DNA of 64,000 bases from Ascaris suum (taxonomy: Eukaryota > Nematoda > Chromadorea > Rhabditida > Ascarididae): assembly GCA_013433145.1 (NCBI GenBank), contig CM024185.1, positions 1,674,001-1,738,000 on the forward strand. The letters run 5' to 3'. Position numbers and translations under genes: made by a program. This document shows positions 1-32,337 of the stretch, piece by piece (within the stretch, counting starts at the first letter, position 1; every line of letters starts with the position of its first letter). The notes beneath the pieces are model-generated. The model ran no database searches. It saw nothing but the letters and a program-made list of their open reading frames with translations, and was not told where the DNA came from.

Positions 1-763
1 CAGAAAATGGTGGTGGGGGTGGGGGGGGGGGTGCTAGGAGAAGGGAGGACAAGAGGGAGAGGAGAGGAGAAAAGAAGAGGAAAGTAGGCAGGAAGGCGAA
101 GAAAGTATACTTATTAGCATTTATTGGTTCTGTGAATTTATTGGTGCTGAACAAGTGGGGGGGGGGAGGGTTTGCACCATTCAGAAATGAACATCTCAAA
201 AGGGGCATTCTCAGACATGAAGAGATTTCACTTTCCCTCTCCCCCTCAAATCCCTCCCCAAACGAATTTATGCGCCTCACTTAAATTCTATACGATATGC
301 GCTCAGCGATAACATTCATAAAGCATAGTGAAATAAGGAAATAATAGAATTTCTTTCAAAAATAAACCAAATAACTTTTAGCGTTCATCGAATTCTCTCG
401 TTTTTTTTCCGCAGTGGAAGATCATATCTCATCATTATTTTCACAGATATTTTTTCTCTCTTTTATGTATACTTTTTCATTTTTTTTTTTGATTTCTGAT
501 AAACGTGAATATAATCAATGAATAAAAATAAACCGTTTGAAAAACTTATTAACTAAGAGATAAAAATCAATAAAAGAGAACCTTTGGAAGGGGCGCAATT
601 GTATCCGGACTCTCATCGTTGTAAAATGGTAACACCGATGGTGATAACAAATGTCGTCGCTCTGTTCTATCTTCCTTAATTTAATGCATAGCGCGTAATA
701 TTGTTTTCACACTGTGAATATTTCACAGACCTAATTATTCTATTTATACCTTCCCTATTGTCT
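1..763. other. left-edge non-coding stretch
   Basis: I see no gene here. The stretch has a purine-rich start, two poly-G runs (about 21-31 and 157-166) and AT-rich filler. A TATAAA variant poly(A) signal on the minus strand (about 738-745) could serve the gene that ends at 764. Confidence 0.5.
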
Positions 764-7343
<6,580 letters not shown>

Positions 7344-7811
7344 CTGAAATATAAATTTTTTTTCCAACTCTTAAGGGTTAAGAAAAAAATAATATTATAT
7401 CAGCTAAAATAATCGCTTAATTTTTTAAAAATCTCCTTAGAATTTAAAAAAAAAAAATTTTTTTTATTGAACAAGATGGATTCCCATCAGCAGAGATTTT
7501 CTTCATTCTCAAATTTTCAGCAAGACTCACAATAATGAGCAACTCTTCAGCTTATGCAAATATCTCATTTTTCGAATCCTTTTTATCTATAGATCATTGG
7601 AAATTTATGAATTGAAAGATCGTTGATTATAGATTCGAAAATTTTACTGAAAATAAAGCATTATCGGGAACGAAATTGAAATATATTAGCTTCGTTTAAA
7701 TTATCGCCTTATGTATTTATCAATCGGTATCTCTCTGAGGCATTACAACCTTTAAGAAATGTATTTTCAATTTCAACGCATAACTGTGATATGAAATGCA
7801 AATTTCCTACT

Positions 7812-7921
<110 letters not shown>

Positions 7922-8470
7922 CTCCATATTTTCTTATTTCACGAAAATCTCTGTCTCATAAAGTAATTTTTTGAATGTTCTTGAAATTGGAAGATGTTAG
8001 CAGCGATATTGATAGAATTGTCGGAAAAGCGCCACTGTTGTTGCGAAGACTCATTTTGAGATCGAATCCACAAAACATGGTAGCTATGATTAATTGTTAA
8101 TGTTTTTCATTACCGATCATCAACTATCCTTAAGGTTTATGTTCAGTATCAGTATAATTTTAGTTCGTGCTATATTTATGAATTATCTGGCGAATCCATG
8201 ACCTATTTTGACTTCAGGATTTCTAAACGCTATGGATTTTCGACATTTATGATATTATTTCTTTGCATAGCAGCAATTAAACTTATGCAAATACGTTTAG
8301 ATATTAAACAATAGCATTACTATGCTATAGGTAATAAACTATATATGAGAATATTCTATCTGAGAGCCACTTGCTCAGCGGCGCTTTTGGTAACAATTTG
8401 CGCAACAAGTAAGTATACCTCGCAGAGATAAAAAATTAAGTATAGTTCAGCTAATATGAGCGAAACATAC

Positions 8471-8512
8471 AGGTAATATAGTAGATATCAACGACGACAA
8501 CAGGTAAAACAT
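8471..8512 (-). CDS. candidate signal-peptide first exon (weak)
   Basis: The sequence aacatcag|TCGA-ATG resembles a trans-splice acceptor. It is followed by a hydrophobic start MFYLLSSLISTILP and a strong GTATGT donor. It lies 1.1 kb upstream of the MLT-10-like exons on the same strand, where a signal peptide exon would be expected. It ends in phase 0, while the next confident exon (7343) needs phase 1. Either an intermediate exon is missing or this is not the true first exon. Confidence 0.2.
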
Positions 8513-8592
8513 TCGACTGATGTTTTTATTCGTAAGAAAAAAAAAACAATACCTTGGTGTAAAATGATTGTTAGCAATATGATTGCTGATAG

Positions 8593-8907
8593 ATTCAATA
8601 CGACGACTTGCATCATGTCCACGAATTTCCTGAAGATGCAGTTACGCGGCTTCTTAAAAGTGGAAGAACGCGCCAGATATGCGCTTTCACAATCCCACTC
8701 ACCGGTTCAGCCAATATCGAAACACTGCAGAAATGCAAAACTGCAATCAAATCGATTATAAAATGCGCTCAAAATTTTGGACCGATTGAAGTGTTTATAG
8801 ATTCTTTCGAAGTTAATGAATCGAATCGGAAGGCAATAAAGATAGAGCAAATTTATCCTCAAATTTCGCCACTCCAATTACATTATTCATTAAGTTGCGG
8901 GTACGAG
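8593..8907 (+). CDS. orphan exon-like open frame, unknown protein
   Basis: An open frame with no ATG runs from an upstream TAG (8590-8592) to a stop at 8946, with a possible GAG|GTGGGC donor after 8907. The translation is hydrophilic and protein-like (for example AVTRLLKSGRTRQICAF, GPIEVFIDSFEVNESNRKA) and unlike the low-complexity chance frames around it. I do not recognise the family. It may be an internal exon of an undetected gene, or a relic of a mobile element. The upstream acceptor (ctgatag) is weak. Confidence 0.3.
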
Positions 8908-9300
8908 GTGGGCAGATTGATATACCTATGCATAGAAAGGAAATAACCTCTTCAAATAATAACCTCTTCCTTTACGAAAAATTTTTAAAGAAACGCAAAA
9001 AAACTTCTGGATGCAGATTTGAGCAAGCAAAGAACCTGTTGATCTGATTGGTGCAATTTCTCAAGTGTATTTTTGCATTACCTAACCTTTATTGGTTCTA
9101 TCCTTTGCAAACTGATTAAAGAGCGTTGTGGTTGCAGATGGCACGGAGGGACTGCTGCGGTGATAGAGATGGAGATGCGATTTGGGATTCATGAGGGAAC
9201 ATGAATTGAAATCAGGACAGGAGTGAAGTTCGGACGAGTTTAGAAACGATATAAGCTCGGCTTAGAAGGAGTGTCAGTCACTGTAATGGCGAGGTGCGGG

Positions 9301-9324
9301 CTAGCATTACCGCGGGAATGCTAG
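9301..9324. repeat. 24-bp inverted repeat
   Basis: CTAGCATT and AATGCTAG flank an 8-nt CCGCGG-containing centre. It is nearly a perfect palindrome, in a locally GC-richer block (about 9120-9540) that has no recognisable gene. Confidence 0.6.
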
Positions 9325-10089
9325 TGTATTTGGAGGAAAATGTGGAATTTTCCTGTTAGGATTAGATAAGGCTACCGATTAATGAGAGACCGAGCATGTT
9401 AGCCGAGGATAAGGTAATGATGGTCGCAGTTATTGAGACTATGGACTTGGGTTAATGATGATAGCTGGTCAACTGAATTTCGTTCAGAAATCGGAATTTC
9501 GGTTAGATTTCATCGAGTTTCGGTTGTAACCGAATGTTTCTGGTATATTGCTGACTATCATTTTTCCATCCGAACAATACTTCTTAATGAAGTGTTGGAA
9601 GTCTAAAGATTTGTACTTGCACCAAGTATGTCTATTATCGATACAAAATACACCTTGCTGCAATGTTTAATAAATGAAAATACAACCTGAAAGCAATTGT
9701 TACTGCAACAAAGAATAAAATGATTTGATGAAGCGTAAAAAGTTCGATGTGGGGAACATCCTGGTTGCATTGATTGCGAGAAGGGAGGAAGAAATACCGC
9801 AATGAAGAATGTACGTATAAGATCGCATTTCAAATTAGTTCACGTCATCTAGCATTTGTTTCTCAAATTGTGACATACGCTTATTTCCGCTAAAAGTTAA
9901 TCGTTTATAAATCACTTTGAACAATAAATTCATATATTTTCTTTCTTTTTATTTCTATTGGTGAGTGTTTTTTATATTTATACCGTTTTTTATTTGCTTC
10001 TATTGTCATAAAATTATAATTTTGCTATTTCCGTCATGACTGAATTGACTATTTCTTCATGTTGTATACAATGAGTATATATGAATTTC

Positions 10090-10283
<194 letters not shown>

Positions 10284-12860
10284 TGTATCTTCATCTTATT
10301 TTACTGCCAACCATTGTTCGAAATTTATTGATGACATTTGGCTCGATTTTTCTAACCGCATATTAGTAGAAAATTCTCTTTTGTGAGCGTGAAATTGGGG
10401 AACATAATCACAGAATTTATCCAACTTACAAAGAAAATCTTGAATTTGCAAGCATCGATTGCATTTTTGGTGTAAATTTCAAGTTTGTTGCAAAAAAAAT
10501 GCAAATTGCAATGCAATTTCATTTTCATTTTACTTCCTTCTGTCAATTGCGCAGAAGATGTGCTAGCATAAAGATTTGCAGAGATTCTTCACGTTGTCGA
10601 TAAAACACTGAAGCAGTCGATGTTCTATATCTGATCACATAAAGTGGCCTATGAGATTAAATTCCTTTCTGATTTACAACTTTTCTGCATTCTTTTTCTT
10701 AACTTTCGATGTTGAAGAAGTTACTGTCTATCAGCGTACCGAGTAATGCATTAAGAAATTCTTACGACCACTTTATAACGACTTAACTACTTATTTCTTC
10801 TTTTGATGCGTTTTTTCTCGTCGATATTCTCGCAAATAAGAAAATTTGATGGCAATACAAGTGCTTTTGACCTGAACGGTTCAGGTTGAGATTGAATGGA
10901 CAAGGGTGGTTCAAAGGTACTCGCAATTCTCACTGATCCAGATCCTTGCCATGAAACCATTTCCTAAGAAGACGAAAACAGTGAGGATTCTTTTGGGAAT
11001 ACTGGACAAACAAATTCGTGGAAGTGTTGTCAGCATCAGTGACAGTAAGGACAAGAATAAAAAGCAGCCAAAATTAGTTGAGGGACAAAAATGAATGGTA
11101 CGGCTTGTTGTCCCGATCATATGAGGTACATGAACGCGAAGTAAGATGTGAGAGTATTTCGATCCCTATGAATCTTCTTATTAAGGGACTAGAAATAGCG
11201 AAAAGATGGTATGTTGCCATATTTAGCGATAGGGGAAGAAATTAGTAATCATGACCTCACGCAAAGTATCCTCGAAAAACGACCATCAACGATCCTCGAA
11301 TTGCCCGCGCCAAACACAAATTTCGATGAATAGAAAAGAGGGGTAAGGATGAACAGGCGTTCACAGTATGGCTGATTGTTTTAATGTCAGCTTTCCGACT
11401 AGCTGCGATCAAATCGAAGCAATTTTTTATACCGTCCTTTATATGCAAATTTTTAAACATTTGTTTTAAGTTTATTTTGGAACTTACATGACATGATAGT
11501 GATGCACTTAGTCAAATTGAATAGTTGAATTTTGTCCAGGAAAAAAACATTTTTGATCAAAGAATTTCATCTCCTCCGGGTGTTTCCCATCGCTTTACCT
11601 TCCAAATAAACGTAATGGAACCATCGACGACTATTTCTAATTGACCGCTGCAGAGAGACCTTCGACCTTCGAATGGAAATGATGTCGAGTTATAAAAGAT
11701 GCTCGACTTTTGTTGCTAGAAACATTTCATCTAAGATAAAGAGCGCTTAATTTATCTCCAATTTCCCATGCATTTTCACTTTTATATACGAAAAAAAAAG
11801 AACTGATAAATGTTAGAAAATAATAGAGTCTAATAAGTGGAATTTTTTTTTCAACGTTTAGATTTTTTTTTATTTGAAAATTTTTTTATTATTTATTTAG
11901 TGTCAATTGTTGCTCTAGCTAAAATGATATATAATATATGATTATTCTATATTTCATATTTTTTTTATATAATCCTATTGTAAATAAAATTATTCTTATT
12001 CTATTATTTTGAGATAGCCGCTAATGAATTAATTTTTCTTGAGCTACGAGAGGTCATCTTTCTCGTAATTGCTAGCTTAGCCTCGTGAATTTACCCCCGG
12101 TCCGTTAACCAATATTGTGAGTCAAATATTCCAATTTTCGGTGATTGTGAATGTCTTTGCAACAATGATCGAAAAATTTTTTCAAAGAATCTCAAGAATA
12201 TTTTCATTAGTAATCATTACTATGAATAGAATGATTGTTACTTTCGAAATAACAAATTTATTAAATATTACTTGTATTCTCTTCTTTTTAAATGCTATGC
12301 TTATTTATCTTTATGGTTATAAATATTGGAAGTGTTTTGATATAATATTAACAATGATTTAATGATAACAATGATAAAAACAATATAAATATTAACAATG
12401 ATATAAATATTGTGATTCGGAAAATACTAGCGAAAAATGACATTGAAAGAGTGCAAAAATATTCTTGAAATTTTTATTAATAGCCCATTATGAGAGTAAG
12501 ATTTTATTTTTATTTTTACGTCAATTTTTTCTCCACTTTATTGCCTCGTTGAACTTCAAATTACTGCCTTTTATGATGGGACTTTTTTTGGTGCATTTTC
12601 TATTGGTTTATCTCTACTTCTCGTTTGTTTTTGAACTATTTCACTGTATGTGTGTTTGCCCAAGGTGATTTATATTGGTTTAAAACTATTTAGTCACGTT
12701 TGCATCTGTTCAAAGTGATTTATTATTCGGCTGATGTTTTAATCTCTTTCTTCTCCTCAGTTAGATTTATTCATGAGAACTCAAATCGTGTTTTTTATCG
12801 TAGGCAAATGCCGAACTAAACAACGCCAACAGTTTCCATTCTATGCATTGCGTTGATTTT

Positions 12861-12888
12861 TTCCAAGCTTCCAAGCTTCCAAGCTTCC
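12861..12888. repeat. TTCCAAGC octamer tandem repeat, 3.5 copies
   Basis: Perfect 8-bp direct repeats that create three AAGCTT sites eight bases apart. No function is apparent. Confidence 0.85.
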
Positions 12889-15800
12889 TGCTTTTTTAAA
12901 TAAAAGCCTTTACCTCCGATTTCGTTAGAACTCCACCACTATCTTACTGGATCATGGCTATTTTGTTTTACCTTCTTCAAGTTTATTGTTTTTAGTCAAT
13001 TTGCTAGTTTTTTTTGGAGTAAACCGATATGGAGAGCGATTTTATTGATCAAATAAGGTTCGTCGATATCCTTCTGGCAGAAAAATTTGAATGGAATTCC
13101 TTTCGGACCGAAAATCATCAACTAGGTGGTTTTTTTTTTCGGGACGCAACTAATTTCGCCTCTAGCAAATATTTTCGGCTGGTAAGCAACCTGAATTCTT
13201 GAAATGTGATAGGATTCAACAGAATTTTGCATAGAATCGAATGCTTCGCTCGGCTACAGACAGGGAGAAATTTAAGCGGTCATTGCCACTAGCTAATACC
13301 TATAGATAAGGGAAGAAGAATGGAACTGATCTAAGTAGGATGTAATTTACGAATACAATAGTAGAGAGTGAAATAGTATAAACTGAGAAACAATAATACT
13401 ATCACTATTATTTGTAGATAACTATTTACATGTTTCGATTCTAGTTATTATTATTTACCGTTTAAAAAAAATGTCGCTTGAAAATTATTGCTATGACAAT
13501 TTGCTTGAAATATTTTGACTAATTCAATGGAAATTTTTATTTTCCGGCTCTTATTTGAATATATATCTTCTTTTTTTTTCATTTATAATCTCTTCTTTTC
13601 TTAGCTCACTTTTGAAATATCGTATATTGATTTTCAAATAATACGAAAAACCTATGGAACCTATGCTCTTCTCCCACATCGATTATTGTCCTCCTCATAT
13701 TGACTATAAGAGAATTACTTTCCATATAATCTTAAAATACCTGTCAGTCTTGAAATTCGAAAATTTGCACAATAAAACTTCATTCATCTCTAAAAATCCT
13801 TCTTCAATATTTGACGATTTCTTGAATTTACAAAGGCGATAATCCCTATGAGTTATAAACGTTGATGTACGACATATAACTGAATAAGGTAAAGAATAGT
13901 TAATGATAAAGAGTAGAATTATTTTACTGTTAATATTCAAATAGTAAAGGGAGGCAAGAGACATTTTTTTTTAGAGATTCAGTTCGACTGAGAAATAAGA
14001 AAATTGATTAACGCGTAAATGAACTCCTTATGAGCAGAGAGTGTGTCCTATTTCATTCAAACATCTTTCGATGTGATGTGCTAATTAACACAAATGATTT
14101 AATTGGCAATGAGTACAATCATCATCAAGATATCCGCTAATAAAGTCGGGATTGCTTAAATGAATAGAAGTGAAGGAAATATCTTAGCTTTTACCTAGAA
14201 AAGGTGTTTAGAAGTCGGCAATAATTTGTAGACAGACTTTAAGGGAAAGAAGGCAAGTCAGATAAGTTGGCCATATAAGGGTGAAATTTTGCTCATATTA
14301 AGTGTTTGCTTGATTTAATAAAAGAAAACTTTTCAAAAATATGCAAAATTTTTAAGTGTTTTCTCATAATTATCTTCAGGTGGAAATTATTATTGTAAAT
14401 AACAGGTGAATTTACGATATTTTTCTTATATAAGAAATATATAGATAATGCGTAAAGTTTACATAGATAGAGCAAATAAGTCTAAAGTGATAATGATCTT
14501 GTAAATGATATAGAGGACATATTAAATTAATTCGAGGTCAACATTATCGACGTGAAATGGTTAATAAAACTTAAACGGTTCGGTTGCATATTTCCGGTCT
14601 TTTAACTGCGAAGAAACTGCGAAGAACAGCTGACTGCGAAGAAAAATATAAGTTAGTGCTGGCGTATCTTTTAGAAGCAAACATTGATCTCTTCTAAGTG
14701 AACCTTCCAAATAAACCTACAGGTTAGAAAATTTTTTTAGTAAATAAGCCATATTTATTGAGGATAAGTGCAAAATTCAAAAGATAAGCATCCAACTTTG
14801 GATAAGCCTTCGTCTCATAAGTGGATGGAAGTGGAATATTTCAACATCCGATTTTAATGATTTTATAATTTCGATAAGTTCGACCAATCCAAGAAATGAT
14901 TTAAATATCATATCTTATCGTATATGAACATTTTAGTACGCCCAGGACAAAAAATAGACATGGTGAGAGAGATGCTACTATTGCTAAAAGAAACGAAATA
15001 AAAATTTAAAAAAAAATTAGAATTAACGAATGAGCCGCACATCTCAATAATTGACAACGCTAAATAAAATGCCATCACAACGAGTCTCATTGAAGAGAAT
15101 CAATGAATTGCTCTCTGTTCGCCTTTTTCAATTGCCATTTCATTGGTACTAACCTTGCACTCTACGACCAATTAATATATCGCTGAACAATCTTGAACAA
15201 AAAAAAAAAGAGGAACAGAAAAAGTTTAAACTAGGGATGATACGATGTTATGATGATTAAGTATCACACTGATAAAAAAAAAATTCTACACCCAATTTTT
15301 CTATACTAGATTAATCAAGATTGTCTATAACAAATCAATCAAAATACTCCATACCGATTGATCCTGCATCAGGACAGTTTTATAGAGGATTTTCAAGGTG
15401 TTCAATGCAAGATAGACAAAGTTATGCTATATTTGACTCATAGCCTATTCTATGCCAGATTGATGAGCATTCAACGCCTCACTGATTAAGACATTCTACT
15501 ATCACTACTATTATAAAGCTTAAACTAATCGGTGTTGGTGATATTTACTCGAGAATACTAAACAATATTGTCAGTTACTAAAAGATAACGAGTAAGCGCA
15601 ATTAATAAAGATATTTTATATCCAATAAAAGTAGAAAATTTTAATGACCATTTTAGGATGGAGAAAATTTGAATGACAGAGGAAATTCTATAAAAGAATA
15701 AGTTGTAAAGACTGATAGAAAATAAATAAGCGTCAAACTCCTATTCCTATCAGAAATTTGTATTCAACCCGTTGCATTACTAGTTTACCATGCTAATCAA

Positions 15801-18800
15801 AAACTGCAAACCGAGTGATATTTGAAACGATTAATGATTTGTTGAATCGTTTTGCAATCAAGTAGGTTTTTCTTTTAAAACAAAGCACCAACTGATCAAT
15901 TTAGATCCTAATTTGATAAATTACATCACTAGTATATTTATTTCATCATTTTAAGCTTAAGCTTTACAGCGTCCACAACTTCGAGGATGAAGATACGGAT
16001 ATTGGAGAAAAAGTGAAATAAAGCATATATAGAAAAGGAAATTAGTGAAGGCATAGAGTTAATGAAAGTGTGTGGAAAAATTCTTGATTATCAATCGCAC
16101 TATGAACATTTTCCTGCATCTTGAATTTATCGATAAAAATCTGAAACTATAAGCTAACTAATATGCAAGCCAGCAGACCTTCCTTTCATGCATCAATTCA
16201 AGGTGGGGACTTTCACTTGAAGTGGTTCGTTTTCGGGCGGAGACGGACTAGCGGAAGGAAAAGTTCTAGCACATGCAATTTTCCGAAACGGACATACATA
16301 TGAGGGAACGAATTACTTATGGGGAGGTGCTTATAAAGAATAACACATCATATAGGCTTCCTTTTTTGCAGATTTATAGGTATGATAATACTAAGTCGGT
16401 TAAGCTTCCAAATGCAAGTCTACACAATGAAAGAGCTGAAGAATTATAGGGATATGCGTGCAAGATTTTGTCTTAGTAGTCCTCCCGCACGAAACTCCTT
16501 AGCTGGGCACCTAATTTTAACAGCATATTCACTTCAAAAAATAATGACTTTGAAACAAAGTGAAAGTTTAATCGTCGCATAGTGACATTTCGTTGAAGTT
16601 CCTCGTTTACAAATGTGGTCTCCACACAGGTACAGGAAGAGGTGCTCGGGCAACAAAATGAAAAAAAAAACTGTGAGGTATAGCTAGAATATTTGATGAA
16701 GGCCGTTCGGTATCGCACTTCTCAGCTCGATTTCGCATGCGACTTCATGAGAATATTTAATGCCTTCGCCCGAAATTTTGGTCTTTTAAACAGGCTGTCA
16801 CAAATGATTGGTACTTTATCCTTCACATTGACGAATAGTTCCTACCTCGAAGTGAAATTCGAAGGTGAACATCGGATACGACACTTTTTTTCACCGCGAT
16901 ATCTTAGAATTTACGGGTTCATACGTAACAATATTTCCTGCTGAAATCGACCGCCGTTTATCGAAGTAATCTCAACTCTAAATTCATCTTGCTGCAAGTA
17001 CCCCGTAGCTTAGATGACCTTAAATGCCTTACGGCTAGACACCCTGTGAGGGATGTACCCACCTTCACGCATATGGTTCTTGATGCAAGTGCCTAGATTT
17101 CCTTCACACTGCGATTCGCCAAAACTCATGCGATGAAACCACCACTCGTACAATGGCAACAGCTCGCACGAAACTCTTTTAATCACCTCGTCTGCTAAAT
17201 TTGTCTGCCGTATGCAACCTCAGGATATTCTTGTTTAATATCGAATGTTACAACGTTATGAAATGTCATGCTTGTACCACATCCCCCAAGTAATGCATAT
17301 TTTCGTTCCAGGCCCATTCGTTTGTTTTTACTAGTTAATGAACGCCTGGGCTTAAACATGCTCAAAGCCTCAAGCTGCGACCATACCGGCCTTAGGTACA
17401 CTTCCGTGCTATCCATATTAGCACCAGAACATCTCATTCTGGTTTGGCGAGAAAGAATCAGCTCGCACTATACCTACAGAACTCCATCCTGAACGAGCGA
17501 GAGACCTTTTATTGAACGTTTCACTGCCTCGCTATGTAAACACCCCGTCTTATTTTATTTTCTTTTAAAGAAATTCTGCCACCTCTCGTTCTCATCTATT
17601 CAACTCGAGCTAGGGTTTGTTGGTAGTCTCCACCTCTGCAGTCCTTAATATCCACTTTCCTTCCCTTGTTCCACCCGAACCCGTCATCGATCGACACGCA
17701 TGAGCCCCACTTTGCACAATCATCAAGTTGTCAATCCGCACCCCTACCTTCGAGTTAAACCAGGGAAACTTTGCCCGAAAATTCCATAACCTTGACAGTG
17801 TCAACCTCATCAGTTTCTGATCGAAACCGTATAGACCCTGATTAGCGGCTCCCGAATGGCACCTCTGCTTCCCATTATGGTCCGAAAGCATGAAGGTACC
17901 AAGCATGAAAACTTCGCGAAGTCAACAAACAGCTTTATTAATGAAATAAATAACGATAATTGGGAAATCATGCGATCGAAGCATCATGCGCCAACTTCAA
18001 CGAACGGATACAGCTCCCTCATTAAACTAAACACCCCCCAAAGTGGATGGCGCTGCCGCCGTTTGAAACGAGTATGCACATAAAAACAGCCAATAGTACG
18101 AAACGAAACATGCACGGCTGATGCAGTCAGACCCAAAATACCCTCCCCTCCCTCTCCCTCCTAACAATACGATCGATCTTGTGCCAAAAAAATATTTAGC
18201 GACCAGCCAGCTGCTTTTTATGAGGTGGACCCCGACCCCGTCCAACCCCCAACCATTACTAATATCGAAAATCATCGTAAACGAGGAAAGCGAAAATATT
18301 TGGAAAAAAAAAGGAAACATTTCTTCCAAAGCATCATCCCAAATGCATACGTAAAACGTGGTGAATAGAGCACTAAAACACGATAAAAACTAGCAAATAT
18401 GGAACACCTCATCTAATATTAGTTAGGCAATCCTTACAAATTTCACCGGTAAACTATCAGTCGTGTGCATTAAAGCAACACCAACGTACCTCAAGCAAAA
18501 CTGCCGTGTTCTTGAAAAAAGAATAGACTCCTGTCGGAAAATTTATGCAGCAGTTTGGATCGTTTCTGACTTCAGATAAAGAACTCTACCAACCATGTGT
18601 GTAAATCCAACAATTAGATAAATTTTTCAACTTCTATTCGCGTCGGCCATTGCGCTCCCCGAATGCAGTAAAATTTCCTCTCCCCCTGCCTGCTTATCGT
18701 AGGCGACGTAAATCAGTAAAAAGTGAACCAGCTGTTTGAATGGAAAAGGACCTCCATTCAAGACGACTTAAAACGCCGAACATATAACAAATGATGCACA

Positions 18801-18842
18801 TACCGAAAGGAGGGGATATGGATGAAGCAGAAATAGGAGATA

Positions 18843-18848
18843 TTTATG
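18843..18848 (-). terminator. possible poly(A) signal of cdc-48
   Basis: A CATAAA variant on the minus strand about 60 nt past the CDC-48 stop codon. No perfect AATAAA is seen nearer, so this is tentative. Confidence 0.35.
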
Positions 18849-18907
18849 GTATGGGTACATGAAAGGGGGCATAGTTAGATAAGGGACAAAGAGTAGAACA
18901 GGCCCGC

Positions 18908-32317
<13,410 letters not shown>

Positions 32318-32333
32318 ATTGTACGCTACCGCC

Positions 32334-32337
32334 GCTG
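32334..32337 (-). promoter_or_regulatory. likely spliced-leader trans-splice acceptor of cdc-48
   Basis: AAATCTCAG|CGGCGG lies 17 nt before the CDC-48 ATG, with no TATA box near. A short AG-bounded leader just before the ATG is typical of trans-spliced nematode genes. This is inference, since no spliced-leader transcript can be seen. Confidence 0.45.

Noticed and set aside
9603..9833. Minus-strand frame with a signal-like stretch and CAG|GTTGTA, considered as first exon of the MLT-10-like gene
   Set aside because: It lacks an in-frame ATG at its start and its donor phase does not match the next exon.
17195..17906. Minus-strand frames of 80 and 98 codons in the less AT-rich block downstream of CDC-48
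   Set aside because: Translations show no family motif and no splice or start context; the lower AT content alone makes such frames likely.
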